Assembly: GCF_016904945.1 (NCBI RefSeq)
Contig: NZ_JADIKF010000040.1
Coordinates: 1,054,001 to 1,118,000, forward strand
Direction: 5' to 3'
Length of the DNA stretch: 64,000 nucleotides
Source: Dyella mobilis
Lineage (GTDB): Bacteria; Pseudomonadota; Gammaproteobacteria; Xanthomonadales; Rhodanobacteraceae
The notes beneath the pieces are model-generated. The model was given only the letters and a program-made list of their open reading frames with translations. It did not search any database and had not been told where the DNA came from. Positions within the stretch are counted from its first letter, which is position 1. Each line of letters begins with the position of its first letter. This document shows, one piece after another, positions 18,072-26,929 of this stretch. Both the position numbers and the translations under genes were made by a program.

Positions 18072-18982
18072 ATCGTCACCTTCGGCTCCCGTTCGCTTTG
18101 TTGGCCATTGCGCTGCTCGGCGCTTGCTCGCAGGGTGATGCGCCGGCCGCCAGCAATGCCGCCGCACCGGCCTACAGCGCCATTGCGCGAGGCCGCATCG
18201 ACATCGAAGGCGGCCTGCTGAAGCTCGCCATGCCCAGCGAAGGCATCGTGCTGAGCGTGGATGCTCACGAAGGCGAGCACGTGCAAAAGGGCCAATTGCT
18301 GGCGCAACTGGATCCGCAACCGGCCAAGCTTGCGCTGGACTCCGCGCTGGCCGAACAACAACAAGCCGCAGCCCAGACCAGTGCCCTGGAAGACCGGCTG
18401 AAAGCCGCGACGTTGCGCGCCTCCCGTCTGCAGCAGGCCGCCAAGGCCGGCGCCGGCGACGTACAGAGCGCGGACGACGCACAACAGGCCGCGCAACAGG
18501 TGCAGGCTGAACTGAACAACGCTCATGCCGCCGCCGCACTCGCCGCGCAAAAAGTCGCCGGTGCACGCTATCAACTGGAGCTGCGCAGCCTGCGCGCACC
18601 GGTCGACGGCCAGGTCGTGCAGCGCATGGTGCAACCGGGCGCTTCCGTGTCGCCATCCACGGGACCGATCTTCGTGGTGCTGCCAGATGCGCCGCGCATC
18701 GTGCGCGCCGAGCTCAACGAATCCTTCGTGCGCATCGTGCATCAAGGCATGGATGCCGAAGTGGACGACGACAGCGGCAGCGGCATGGCGCCGCTGAAAG
18801 CCCACGTACTGCGCGTAGGCAACGTGTTCGGCGTCAGCACGCTGGAAGACGATCCGCAAGTTCGCGCCAATAGCCGCACCGTCGAATGCGTGCTGGCGTT
18901 CGACCAGCAACCCGCGACGCTGCGCATCGGCCAGCGCGTGCTGGTGAAGTTCGGCACGCAAGCCAGTACATCGACGCACTGA
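18068..18982 (+). CDS. HlyD-family periplasmic adaptor lipoprotein (DevB-like)
   Basis: A 304-aa membrane-fusion protein: lipoprotein signal with lipobox LLGAC (Cys20), a split lipoyl domain (GIVLSVDAHEGEHVQKGQLLAQLD and LRAPVDGQV), and a helical hairpin between (about 85-180). It links the inner-membrane permease to the NodT channel. ATG overlaps the ATPase stop (ATGA). The stop lies one base from the stop of the convergent glycosyltransferase gene, with no room for a dedicated terminator. Confidence 0.9.
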   Translation: MNRHLRLPFALLAIALLGACSQGDAPAASNAAAPAYSAIARGRIDIEGGLLKLAMPSEGIVLSVDAHEGEHVQKGQLLAQLDPQPAKLALDSALAEQQQAAAQTSALEDRLKAATLRASRLQQAAKAGAGDVQSADDAQQAAQQVQAELNNAHAAAALAAQKVAGARYQLELRSLRAPVDGQVVQRMVQPGASVSPSTGPIFVVLPDAPRIVRAELNESFVRIVHQGMDAEVDDDSGSGMAPLKAHVLRVGNVFGVSTLEDDPQVRANSRTVECVLAFDQQPATLRIGQRVLVKFGTQASTSTH

Positions 18983-18983
18983 A

Positions 18984-20318
18984 TCAGGCCAGCAACACCC
19001 GCGCCTCCGTCTCGCTTGCCAACGGCGCATCCTGCACCGGTGGCAGCAGTTGCCATTCGCGCAGGCAGGCAATCGCCTGTTCCACACCGTTTTCGCTGCG
19101 CACCTTTTCGCCAAGCAGCGCGGCAGCCTGACGCATCGGTTCCTGTGTCGCCATGGCAATGGCCGCCGCCAACCGGGTGGCATCCATGTTGCGTCGATCA
19201 ATCATCGGCGGCGCAGCGCCTTCCCGTTGCAAGCTGCGCGCCCAGAACGGCTGATCGCCAAAGAACGGCACGATGACCGATGGGATGCCCGCGCGCGCAG
19301 CCGCGGCCGTGGTGCCGGCGCCACCATGGTGAACGGCGGCGGCCATCCGAGGGAACAGCCAATCGTGCGGTGCGCCGCGGGTTACAAAAATCTGGTCATC
19401 AGCACTGCCCTCTTCGCCCGACAACCCACCCCAGCCGGTCGCCAGCACGGCACGCTGGCCGCTCTTGCGCACCGCTTCGTACACCGCCGCGGTAAACCGC
19501 TCCGCCTGCGTGCTGATCATGCTGCCGAATCCGATGTAGATCGGCTTGGGGCCTGCATCGAGAAAATCGCGCAGGGCATCCGGTGGCTGCCAATGCGGCT
19601 GATCGAGAAACCAGGACCCGGTGATCTGCACCGTATCGGGCCAATCGTCCGGCCTCGGCACCACGTGGCGGCTGAAGCCGTAGAGCACGCGATGGTGGCG
19701 GTTCTTGAAATAAGGCCCGTACCAGGGATATCGGGGTAGGCCCAGTTGCGGCCGCACGATGTCGTTGATGGCCGGCTTCATCACGTACCACACCAGCAAA
19801 CGCAGCAGGTTGTAGATCGGCATGTTCAACGAGGACGGCAGCGTGCGGCCACCAGTGAGCACCAGCGGCGACATCTGCCGCGACGGTGTCAGCGGCTGCA
19901 ACTGCGCTCCGACAAACGGAACCCCGCGCGCCTCGGCAACGGCTTTCGCCAAAAGGGTGCTGTTGGCCACGCCGATCAACAGGCCCGCTCCATCCGCCGC
20001 AGCCATGCCTTCGCTTGCCCAACGACGGGCCCAGTCGGTGTAGAAACGGCGGGAAATGCGCGCCATCGCCGCAAAGTCCAGTCCCTTGTCGGCGATATCG
20101 CGATTCGAATCGAGCAAGGTCTGGAAGTTGGCGGTCAAAGGAAAGAACGCCAGACCCGCCTCCCGCACCAGGTTCGCAAAGTTGTCGCTGGTGACAATGC
20201 GCACCGGATAACCGGCGCGTTGCAAACCGACACCCAGTGCTACGCATGGCCGGATATCGCCTTGCGTGCCGATGGTGAAAATGGCGATCGGCGCCGGCCG
20301 CGAGATCAGCTCAAGCAT
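18984..20318 (-). CDS. Glycosyltransferase family 1 (UGT/sterol glucosyltransferase-like)
   Basis: A 444-aa GT-B enzyme. The N-terminus IAIFTIGTQGDIRPCVALG is the acceptor-side Rossmann start typical of the UGT80/RhlB/Gtf group, and the C-terminal donor site holds PIYIGFGSM and VHHGGAGTTAAAARAGIP followed by PFFGDQPFWA. This group moves a sugar from a nucleotide donor to lipids, sterols, peptides or polyketides. Its ATG lies inside the last codons of the NRPS gene (8-bp overlap), so the two are coupled and it likely glycosylates the NRPS product. No signal peptide. Confidence 0.87.
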   Translation of the reverse strand: MLELISRPAPIAIFTIGTQGDIRPCVALGVGLQRAGYPVRIVTSDNFANLVREAGLAFFPLTANFQTLLDSNRDIADKGLDFAAMARISRRFYTDWARRWASEGMAAADGAGLLIGVANSTLLAKAVAEARGVPFVGAQLQPLTPSRQMSPLVLTGGRTLPSSLNMPIYNLLRLLVWYVMKPAINDIVRPQLGLPRYPWYGPYFKNRHHRVLYGFSRHVVPRPDDWPDTVQITGSWFLDQPHWQPPDALRDFLDAGPKPIYIGFGSMISTQAERFTAAVYEAVRKSGQRAVLATGWGGLSGEEGSADDQIFVTRGAPHDWLFPRMAAAVHHGGAGTTAAAARAGIPSVIVPFFGDQPFWARSLQREGAAPPMIDRRNMDATRLAAAIAMATQEPMRQAAALLGEKVRSENGVEQAIACLREWQLLPPVQDAPLASETEARVLLA

Positions 20319-23300
20319 ACGCAGCCATGCTCCTTGTCGATGTGGGATCCACTTGCTGCGGTACAGTGGCGCGCTCCGCCTGCAAGGCCTTCAGCCTCTG
20401 CATGATCAGCATGCCGATCTGCGCCGCGGGCGCGTCGTCCAGCATGCCTTGGTGATGGCAGGCAAGCGGATGGACGTCCATTCGACCATTCACGTAAGAG
20501 TGCCAGGCGGCCGGCTCGTCCCACATCGCACCGGCCAGATCCACTCCCTCCCTGATGCCGGCCTGGAAGAACACCACATCGGTGCCGATCCGCGCCGGTA
20601 CGTGCTTGCGCGCCAATTGCAGGTTATTGAGCGTAATCGCGCAAACCCGTTCGACCAGGCGCGGATCGCTCTTGGCGGTCTCTTGCACCAAGGGCATGTC
20701 GAAAACGCCATATTCCTTGCACAACAATTCGGTCAGCGCGGTCAGATTGGCGGGCGGTGTCTGGGCGTGCTGATGAAAGCCGAGGAAATGCAGAATCGCT
20801 CGGATCTCATCCGTCGCATCGCCGGATGACGACGCCATTTCCGTCGAGAAGGGGTAGGCATCGAGCAAAGCGAGCAATTCCACTTGCTCGCCATCGGCCT
20901 CCCATTGGGCGGCCATTTCGTGCGCAATCAACCCTCCGAGCGACCAGCCCATCAGCCGGTATGGCCCCTCCGGCTGGATCCGCCGGATCTTCGCCCGATA
21001 GTCGACCGCCACCTCATGGATGCTGGAAGGCAGCGGAGCGTCGCCACGCAGCGCCGATGCCTGGATGCCGCATACCGGCAGCTCGTCACCGAGATGACGC
21101 AGCAGACTGGCGTAGGCCCAGCTCAGGCCAACGGCCGGATGAATGCAGAACAGCGGCCGCTCCCGTGCCGAAGCACGCAACGGCAAGATCGCATCCAGCG
21201 GATTGCCACGCGTATCGGCGCGTTGCAGGTGGGCTGCCAATCCGGCCACAGTGGATGCCTCGAACAAGCTGACCAGCGGCAGCTCCGTGCCGAAATGTTC
21301 CGGAAACCGCGCAATCATTTCGGCTGCGCTCAACGAATCCCCGCCGAGTTGGAAGAAATTGTCGTGCAGGCCGACGCGCTCAACTTTCAACACCTGCTGC
21401 CACAATGCCGCAAGCTTTTTTTCGACCTCGGTTGCCGGCTCCGCATACACCGCCTGGTTGGCCAGGGAAGGCTTTGGCAAAGCCTTCCGATCCAGCTTGC
21501 CGGTCGCCGTGAGCGGCATCGCGTCGAGACGCACGCATTGCGTGGGAATCATGTAGTCGGGCAGGAACTTGGCCAGATGCATATGCAGTTCCTCCATGGC
21601 CAGGTTTCTCCCGGCACGCACGACGACGTAGCCAACCAGCATCGCCGCACCCTCGCCATCGCGATGGATCGCCACCGCTGCATCGGCAACCGCACCGTGC
21701 GCGACCAGGCGGCACTCGATTTCGCCAAGCTCCACCCGATGACCTCGAATCTTCACCTGCTCATCCGCGCGTCCAACGAAGTGCAGCACACCCTGGTCGT
21801 CCCAATGCACCAGATCGCCCGTGCGGTACATGCGACTGCCATCATCGGCAAACGGATCGGCGAGGAAACGCGCCTCGGTCAACTGATGATGATGAAGATA
21901 GCCTTTGGCCACGCCCGCGCCACCGATGTAAAGCTCGCCGACGGCACCGGTCTGCACCAGTTGCTGCTGCGGATCGAGCACATAGAGCCGTGTATTGAGA
22001 ATCGGCCGTCCAATCGGCGGCGCACCCCTGCCCCACTCGGTCAGCTCGATGGCCGTGGATAGCACCGTGGTTTCGGTTGGTCCGTACAGTTGCGTCACTC
22101 GTGCGGCACGATGCAACAACTGCCGTGCCAGTTCCTCGTTGAGCGCTTCGCCGCCCACCAACACGTGCACGCTTTCCAGATGCGGGTCCGGGTGGGTCAG
22201 CAACACCCGCCAGAGCGATGGAGTGGCCCACAAGTGGGTGGCCCGCTGGCACCGCATCAAGCGCAACAACGCCGCCGGATCGCGCACCGTCTCGGCGCTC
22301 GCCATCACCACGCATGCCCCCGCCGTCAACGGCAGGAAGCGCTCCAGCATGGCAATGTCGAAAATCATCGTGGCGATTGCCAGAAAGCGCTCGCCACCCG
22401 TGAGTGCAAGCTGCCGCCGCATGCCCTGCAACAAGTTGCCGAGATTGCGGTGCGTCACCTCCACGCCTTTGGGCTGCCCGGTGGAACCGGAGGTGTAGAG
22501 CACATAAGCGGTGCCGTCAGGATCGGCGAGATCGGGTTCCATTGAAGAAGAAGCCGGCGCCTCATCCAATTGCTCCGGATACAGCAGCAGCATGCCGCCG
22601 ACGCCAAAGCGCCGGCACAGCTCCGGCGTAGCAAGCAGGGCGATCGGCGACGCATCGTCGAGCATCGCGGCAATGCGGCCGGGCGGCCCTTCCGGGTCCA
22701 GCGGCAGATAGGCCGCACCGGTGCGCATGATGGCGAGCATGGCGATCAGCCATTGCTCGCCACGCGGCAGCATGACCGCAACGATGTCGCCAGGCAGCAC
22801 TCCGTCGGCGATCAGCTGTCGTGCCTGCGCCGCGCTGCGCACGTGCAGGTCGCGGTAGCTCAACACCGTTTCTTCGAACACTGCCGCCGGTGCATCCGGC
22901 TTTTCTCGAGCCAGCCTGGCGATCGTGGCCGGCAGGCTCTCTTCCGCCGCGGGTGCGGCGGTAGTGTTCCAATCGCACAGCAAGCGCTTCCGCTCGTCCG
23001 GACCAAGCACATCGATACATCGCAATGCCTGGTCCGGGTCGGCCAGCACGCCGTCGACCAGCAAGCCCAGCCGGCGACGGTGCTCGTCCAGCTCTGCCCT
23101 GCTGTAAAGCATGGGATTGGCATCGAAATCGAAGCGCAGCTCGCTGCCATCGCCGCGATCGTAGACAAAGATGGTGAGGTCTTCTCCCGAACCGTTGGAC
23201 ACGTTGTGCGAAATGACCCCGGCGCCGGCAAATCGAAGCTGGTAATCGAATGGCTCGATATTCACGCCGAGCCAGGCAATGTGCTTGCCCTTGCCGATCA

Positions 23301-24315
23301 GGCCGAGATCGCGACGCAAATCCTCGTAGCGATACTGCTGATGCCGCAGCGCCTGCCTGACCACTTGCGCGACTTGGGTGAACAGATCGACCGCCGTGGT
23401 GTGCGGCGTGAAACTCAGACGGATGGCGACAATATTGGCCACCATCCCCGGCGAGCCGCGCAAGGTTGCATTGATGCGTCCGGACACCGGCATGCCAATC
23501 ACCAGGTCGCTGGCACCGGTAGCACGGTGGTAATACGCCGCCACCAGCGCAATCAGCATCTGCGGCAGGCTGGTCGAAGTCCGCTGGCCGAGTTCACGCA
23601 GGCGGGCGACCGTCTCCACCGACAAGTGACCGGTACTGCGTCGCAACCCTCCCATGCTGTTGTGCGGGCCACCGCGCGCCAGCGATACGGCCTCGGGAAG
23701 GTGGTCCAATTTCTCCTTCCAATAATCGCGATCCCGCTGCAGGCGGCTGGAATCGCGATAGTCCGCTTCGGCCTCGATGAGCGCCCGCAACGAACCGAAG
23801 TCACTCGGCGCGGGCTCGCGGCCCTCGACATACGCCGTGTAAATTTCGGCCAGGCGCCGCGCGATCATGCCGCCGCTATAGCCGTCGTAAATCACGTGGT
23901 GCGCCCGCTGATACCAGTAATAGCGATCATCGGCGGCCTTGAACAACGCGCTCACCCACAACGGATCGTTGGCCAGATCCACCGGACGGCTCAATTCCGC
24001 GTGCATCCACGCTTCCGCTGCCGCGCGCGGATCAGGTTCGCTGCTGACATCCAGACAAGGAAACTCCCCGTGATACTCCGCCCGCACGATTTGCCGCGGC
24101 CGTCCGTTCTGCTCGACGATGCCGACCCGCAAGGTCTCGGCTTCACGCGTCACCTGCCACAGTGCGCGCACAAACAGGTCCGCTTGCACCGGGCCGCAAA
24201 TCTCCAGCATTTCGGCGATATTCAAGGTGGCATCGGCTGCACCGATTTTCTGCCCTACCCACAATCCGCGCTGCGCAGTGGTCAGCGACAGCGATACGTC
24301 CGGCTCGATGTTCAT
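20311..24315 (-). CDS. Single-module non-ribosomal peptide synthetase (C-A-PCP-TE)
   Basis: A 1334-aa NRPS. Condensation domain about 8-440 with HHVIYDG (H139, H140, D144); adenylation about 460-950 with YTSGSTGQPKG, YGPTETT, YRTGDL and TGKLDRK; carrier domain about 955-1035 with GGDSL (S994); thioesterase about 1050-1300 with GWSLGG (S1125). Architecture equals EntF. Specificity positions read by hand are D653, I654, L657, W696, V720, G722, L743, V751, L752, K940; the pattern partly resembles glycine-type codes. An N-terminal C domain needs an acyl or aryl donor, and no activating enzyme is encoded nearby. AAGGAG precedes the ATG by 8 nt. The downstream glycosyltransferase overlaps its stop. 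Confidence 0.92.
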   Translation of the reverse strand: MNIEPDVSLSLTTAQRGLWVGQKIGAADATLNIAEMLEICGPVQADLFVRALWQVTREAETLRVGIVEQNGRPRQIVRAEYHGEFPCLDVSSEPDPRAAAEAWMHAELSRPVDLANDPLWVSALFKAADDRYYWYQRAHHVIYDGYSGGMIARRLAEIYTAYVEGREPAPSDFGSLRALIEAEADYRDSSRLQRDRDYWKEKLDHLPEAVSLARGGPHNSMGGLRRSTGHLSVETVARLRELGQRTSTSLPQMLIALVAAYYHRATGASDLVIGMPVSGRINATLRGSPGMVANIVAIRLSFTPHTTAVDLFTQVAQVVRQALRHQQYRYEDLRRDLGLIGKGKHIAWLGVNIEPFDYQLRFAGAGVISHNVSNGSGEDLTIFVYDRGDGSELRFDFDANPMLYSRAELDEHRRRLGLLVDGVLADPDQALRCIDVLGPDERKRLLCDWNTTAAPAAEESLPATIARLAREKPDAPAAVFEETVLSYRDLHVRSAAQARQLIADGVLPGDIVAVMLPRGEQWLIAMLAIMRTGAAYLPLDPEGPPGRIAAMLDDASPIALLATPELCRRFGVGGMLLLYPEQLDEAPASSSMEPDLADPDGTAYVLYTSGSTGQPKGVEVTHRNLGNLLQGMRRQLALTGGERFLAIATMIFDIAMLERFLPLTAGACVVMASAETVRDPAALLRLMRCQRATHLWATPSLWRVLLTHPDPHLESVHVLVGGEALNEELARQLLHRAARVTQLYGPTETTVLSTAIELTEWGRGAPPIGRPILNTRLYVLDPQQQLVQTGAVGELYIGGAGVAKGYLHHHQLTEARFLADPFADDGSRMYRTGDLVHWDDQGVLHFVGRADEQVKIRGHRVELGEIECRLVAHGAVADAAVAIHRDGEGAAMLVGYVVVRAGRNLAMEELHMHLAKFLPDYMIPTQCVRLDAMPLTATGKLDRKALPKPSLANQAVYAEPATEVEKKLAALWQQVLKVERVGLHDNFFQLGGDSLSAAEMIARFPEHFGTELPLVSLFEASTVAGLAAHLQRADTRGNPLDAILPLRASARERPLFCIHPAVGLSWAYASLLRHLGDELPVCGIQASALRGDAPLPSSIHEVAVDYRAKIRRIQPEGPYRLMGWSLGGLIAHEMAAQWEADGEQVELLALLDAYPFSTEMASSSGDATDEIRAILHFLGFHQHAQTPPANLTALTELLCKEYGVFDMPLVQETAKSDPRLVERVCAITLNNLQLARKHVPARIGTDVVFFQAGIREGVDLAGAMWDEPAAWHSYVNGRMDVHPLACHHQGMLDDAPAAQIGMLIMQRLKALQAERATVPQQVDPTSTRSMAAYA

Positions 24316-24879
24316 GGCGCAATCTCCTTGCGAACGCCATCGCGCTAGCTACGAGAAGCCGGTTCATCGACTGAACCCGTCTCGGCATTGCGATCGCGTT
24401 CGTGATCCAAACCCGGTTGGCTCCAGACACATTCCTGCCGCGCAGACCGTCACGCGGTTTTTTTGGCAAAAAATCCCCCTCGCGGCCAGACGCACCGTGA
24501 AAATCGGGTTTACGCACGATGATTTTCAAAAGCGGAACGAAGGCAGGCCTTCAGTTGCCTGTCATCGCCTGCTCGACCTTCCCCGCACTTACGCGCCAAG
24601 CGCCTTGAATCGCCACGTGCAACGTGGCCACGAACAGAAATGTCTCAGCGCAAAAAAGCAATCGGCAAACGCTTTCCAAATAGACGCACTGCACTCATCA
24701 CGTGCAACTCATCACATTGCGAACAAACATCAAAAGCTCGTGGTGCGATGTATCAATTCGCCGATGAAATCCTCGTCAACACGTGCGTGCGTTCTCTCAC
24801 ATCAATGCGATGAAGCGAGTCATTGCAAAATCGTGACGCCGGCACTTTTTCGAGAACGAATCGTGAAAATGCGCAGCAC
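24316..24879. other. 564-bp gene-free, AT-richer region upstream of the NRPS
   Basis: No ORF with homology on either strand. It must hold the promoter of the NRPS-glycosyltransferase operon. GC is visibly lower than in the flanking genes. A 9-bp direct repeat ACTCATCAC occurs at 24693-24701 and 24707-24715 (14-bp period), and a short CCACGTGCAACGTGG near-palindrome lies near 24618. No Fur box, tRNA or riboswitch was recognised. An unannotated small RNA cannot be excluded. Confidence 0.5.
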
Positions 24880-24912
24880 AAAAAAAGCACCGCACTCCGA
24901 CGAGTGCGATGC
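24880..24912 (-). terminator. Intrinsic terminator after the Rieske ferredoxin gene
   Basis: On the minus strand an 11-bp stem (GCATCGCACTC, loop, GAGTGCGGTGC with one mismatch) is followed by seven T residues, 25 bp after the stop at 24938. It separates the ferredoxin operon from the NRPS promoter region. Confidence 0.85.
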
Positions 24913-24937
24913 CTTTGTCCAAATCGATCGAGAAAGA

Positions 24938-25255
24938 TCAGCGGTCGTCGCGCGTCCAGATCAGGCCGTCGCTTTCGCGCACCGGAAACCGATGGATCGG
25001 CTCATAGGCCGGCGGACAGGTCGGCTGCCCCGTGCGCAAATCGAAGCGTGCTCCGTGGCGCGGGCATTCCACTTCGAATCCGACCACCTCGCCACCGGCC
25101 AGTTCGCCACCGTCGTGGGTGCAGATGTCTTCCACGGCGTAAAGATCGCCGTCGACATTGAACACGGCGATGGCCGCATCGCCATCCCAGACCACCTTGA
25201 ACTCGCCGGGAAGCAACTCCGACCGCGTCCCTACTTCTACCCAGGTTTCACTCAT
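24938..25255 (-). CDS. Rieske [2Fe-2S] ferredoxin
   Basis: A 105-aa soluble Rieske protein with both cluster motifs: CTHDGG (C45, H47) and CPRHGARFD (C64, H67). It resembles the small ferredoxin components of non-heme iron oxygenases and NirD. In Xanthomonadales such a gene commonly sits at the end of the suf operon; here a sigma-factor pair lies between it and sufS. ATG overlaps the stop of the GNAT gene (ATGA), so the two are coupled. The partner oxygenase or reductase is not in the window. Confidence 0.9.
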   Translation of the reverse strand: MSETWVEVGTRSELLPGEFKVVWDGDAAIAVFNVDGDLYAVEDICTHDGGELAGGEVVGFEVECPRHGARFDLRTGQPTCPPAYEPIHRFPVRESDGLIWTRDDR

Positions 25256-25800
25256 GATGTGGTTTCCGAAAAATCCTTGATCAACAGTTCAAAGCGCAGA
25301 TCGTCGCGGCGAGGAATGCCGACGCGTTCGTTGCCATAGGGAAAAGGCGAATACTCGCCGGTGCGCCGATAGCCGCGCCGTTCGTACCAGGCGATCAGCT
25401 CGCCACGCGCGTCGATCACCTTCAAGTGCATCGCGGTGCATTGCCAGGCGTCGCAGGCAAACCGCTCGGCCTGGGCCAGCACTTGCTTGCCCAAGCCGGC
25501 GTTCTGGCGCAACGGATCGACGGCGAACAAGCCGAAATAGGCCGAGGAGCCGTGCCTTTCCAGATGGCAGCAAGCGAGCAGCCGGTCGCCGGCGTGCGCC
25601 AGCCACAATGCGCTGTCCGGCGACAGCAGCAGCTCCGCGACCAGCTCGGCATCCGTGCGGCGGCCGTCGAGCAGATGCGATTCGGTGGTCCAGCCACGAC
25701 GGCCGGACTCGCCGCGATAAGCGGATTCGACCAGCGCAACGACAGCATCGACGTCGGCGGCCCCGGCCATGCGGAAAACGGGAACGATGGGATCAGGCAT
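25252..25800 (-). CDS. GNAT N-acetyltransferase
   Basis: A 182-aa GNAT protein with the acetyl-CoA loop FAVDPLRQNAGLGKQVLAQ and a C-terminal AWYERRGYRRTGE strand-helix. The substrate is unknown. It is the upstream member of a two-gene operon with the Rieske ferredoxin. Such GNAT-ferredoxin pairs next to suf genes suggest a role linked to iron-sulfur metabolism, but this is context only. Confidence 0.8.
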   Translation of the reverse strand: MPDPIVPVFRMAGAADVDAVVALVESAYRGESGRRGWTTESHLLDGRRTDAELVAELLLSPDSALWLAHAGDRLLACCHLERHGSSAYFGLFAVDPLRQNAGLGKQVLAQAERFACDAWQCTAMHLKVIDARGELIAWYERRGYRRTGEYSPFPYGNERVGIPRRDDLRFELLIKDFSETTS

Positions 25801-25876
25801 GCCGGCATTCTAGGGCTTGTCAGCGCTATTTTCGTAGCTCGCGAAGCCGGGCAAAACGGGATCGAGAATGCCTGAA

Positions 25877-26215
25877 TCAGCCGAAGCGGCGCGCAACCAC
25901 GAAGAAGATGAGCGAGCCCAGGCCGAAGGATCCGATCAGCAAGCCCACCACCCCCGGTGTGATGGTGGTCCAACCGAAGAGCTGGATCAGCCCGAATCCC
26001 AGCCCCTCCATCAACAGCACGATCCCCCAGCGCAACGACCCCAACCGGCGAAGCTGCTGCTCGCCAAGCACGATGGAATCGATCAATTCCTTCGACCCCC
26101 CGGCCTGCAGCATCTTGATGCGCACCCGCGCGTCGACCAGCAGCCGGATGCCATAGGTAAGGCAGAACGTTACGCAAACAAACAGGACGATCGGGACAAG
26201 CTCTCCCACGTTCAC
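25877..26215 (-). CDS. Small membrane protein of unknown function (DUF6249-like)
   Basis: A 112-aa protein with a TM at about 5-25, a charged middle (about 27-60; RVRIKMLQAGGSKELIDSI), and two further TMs at about 62-82 and 86-108. The layout resembles small proteins often found next to ECF sigma factors in Xanthomonadales, and it is divergent from one here across about 140 bp. It could be part of the sigma regulon; no function can be read. Confidence 0.65.
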   Translation of the reverse strand: MNVGELVPIVLFVCVTFCLTYGIRLLVDARVRIKMLQAGGSKELIDSIVLGEQQLRRLGSLRWGIVLLMEGLGFGLIQLFGWTTITPGVVGLLIGSFGLGSLIFFVVARRFG

Positions 26216-26282
26216 ATCGCTCTCCAGTACGGGAACACCCGGCGGGCGTCTACGGTGAAAGAGATACGCCCAGGTTCATTCC

Positions 26283-26330
26283 GGTTGCAACCGCCGCCGT
26301 TGCAACCAGGGGCGGCCTGGCCGTATCTAT
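26283..26330 (+). promoter_or_regulatory. Putative ECF-type promoter with duplicated GTTGCAACC
   Basis: GTTGCAACC occurs twice, at 26284-26292 (extended to the palindrome GGTTGCAACC) and 26299-26307, 15 bp apart. The second copy carries the AAC typical of ECF -35 elements and is followed at suitable distance by TATCTAT (26324-26330) as a -10. The sigma gene starts at 26357 with AGGA upstream. Autoregulation is inferred. Confidence 0.45.
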
Positions 26331-26356
26331 GCTGGTATCAAGGAACCCGTCCCTGC

Positions 26357-26929
26357 ATGAGCCCGCACCCGGATCGCCTGCTCGTCGAAGCCGTCCTGGC
26401 GAACGCCCCAGGCGCGTTCGAACGCCTGGTGCGCGAATACCAGGCGCTGTGCTGGCACGTCATTTACCGCATGGTCCGCCACCCGGAAGACGCCCGCGAC
26501 CTGTGCCAGGAAACCTTCCTGCGCGTCCATCAAAGCCTGCATCAATATCGTTATGAAAGCGCACTTAAATCGTGGATCGGGCGCGTGGCGTACACCATTG
26601 CCCTGCGTCACCTGGAGCGGAAGCGCATCGCGCTGGCCGATCCGTGCAGCGACGAGGACGTCTTCGCCCTGATCGAGAACACCAGCGACGGTTTCGACCT
26701 GGAGACCGCTTACGCCAGCAACGAAATGAGCGCCCGCCTGCACGTGGCCATTGAGGCTCTCCCACCGCTGCAGCGCACCTTGCTGACGCTTTATCATCTG
26801 GATGAGCTTTCCATCGACGAGATAGCCGGCATCACCGGTCTGGCGCCCGGCACCATCAAGAGTCACCTGTTTCGTTCACGCCTGCGCCTGCGCGATGCTC
26901 TGGCACCGGCGCAAGGAGTTCCCTCATGA
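26357..26929 (+). CDS. ECF-type RNA polymerase sigma factor
   Basis: A 190-aa sigma-70 family protein with only regions 2 and 4. Region 2 (about 20-90) contains YRMVRHPEDARDLCQETFLRVHQ and a WIGRVAY segment; region 4 (about 130-185) contains LPPLQRTLLTLYHLDELSIDEIA and the helix-turn-helix GTIKSHLFRSRLRLRD. ATG 26357 has AGGA upstream; a longer reading frame exists but overlaps the promoter motif. The stop overlaps the next gene (ATGA), which looks like its anti-sigma factor. The stress signal is unknown. Confidence 0.92.
   Translation: MSPHPDRLLVEAVLANAPGAFERLVREYQALCWHVIYRMVRHPEDARDLCQETFLRVHQSLHQYRYESALKSWIGRVAYTIALRHLERKRIALADPCSDEDVFALIENTSDGFDLETAYASNEMSARLHVAIEALPPLQRTLLTLYHLDELSIDEIAGITGLAPGTIKSHLFRSRLRLRDALAPAQGVPS

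Noticed and set aside
20311..24315. Assignment of the NRPS as enterobactin synthase EntF
   Set aside because: Same domain order, but no entABCDE partners, no Fur box seen, and the pocket residues do not match the serine code I recall.
22570..24348. A 592-codon plus-strand open frame across the NRPS
   Set aside because: Shadow of the condensation and adenylation domains; composition is not protein-like.
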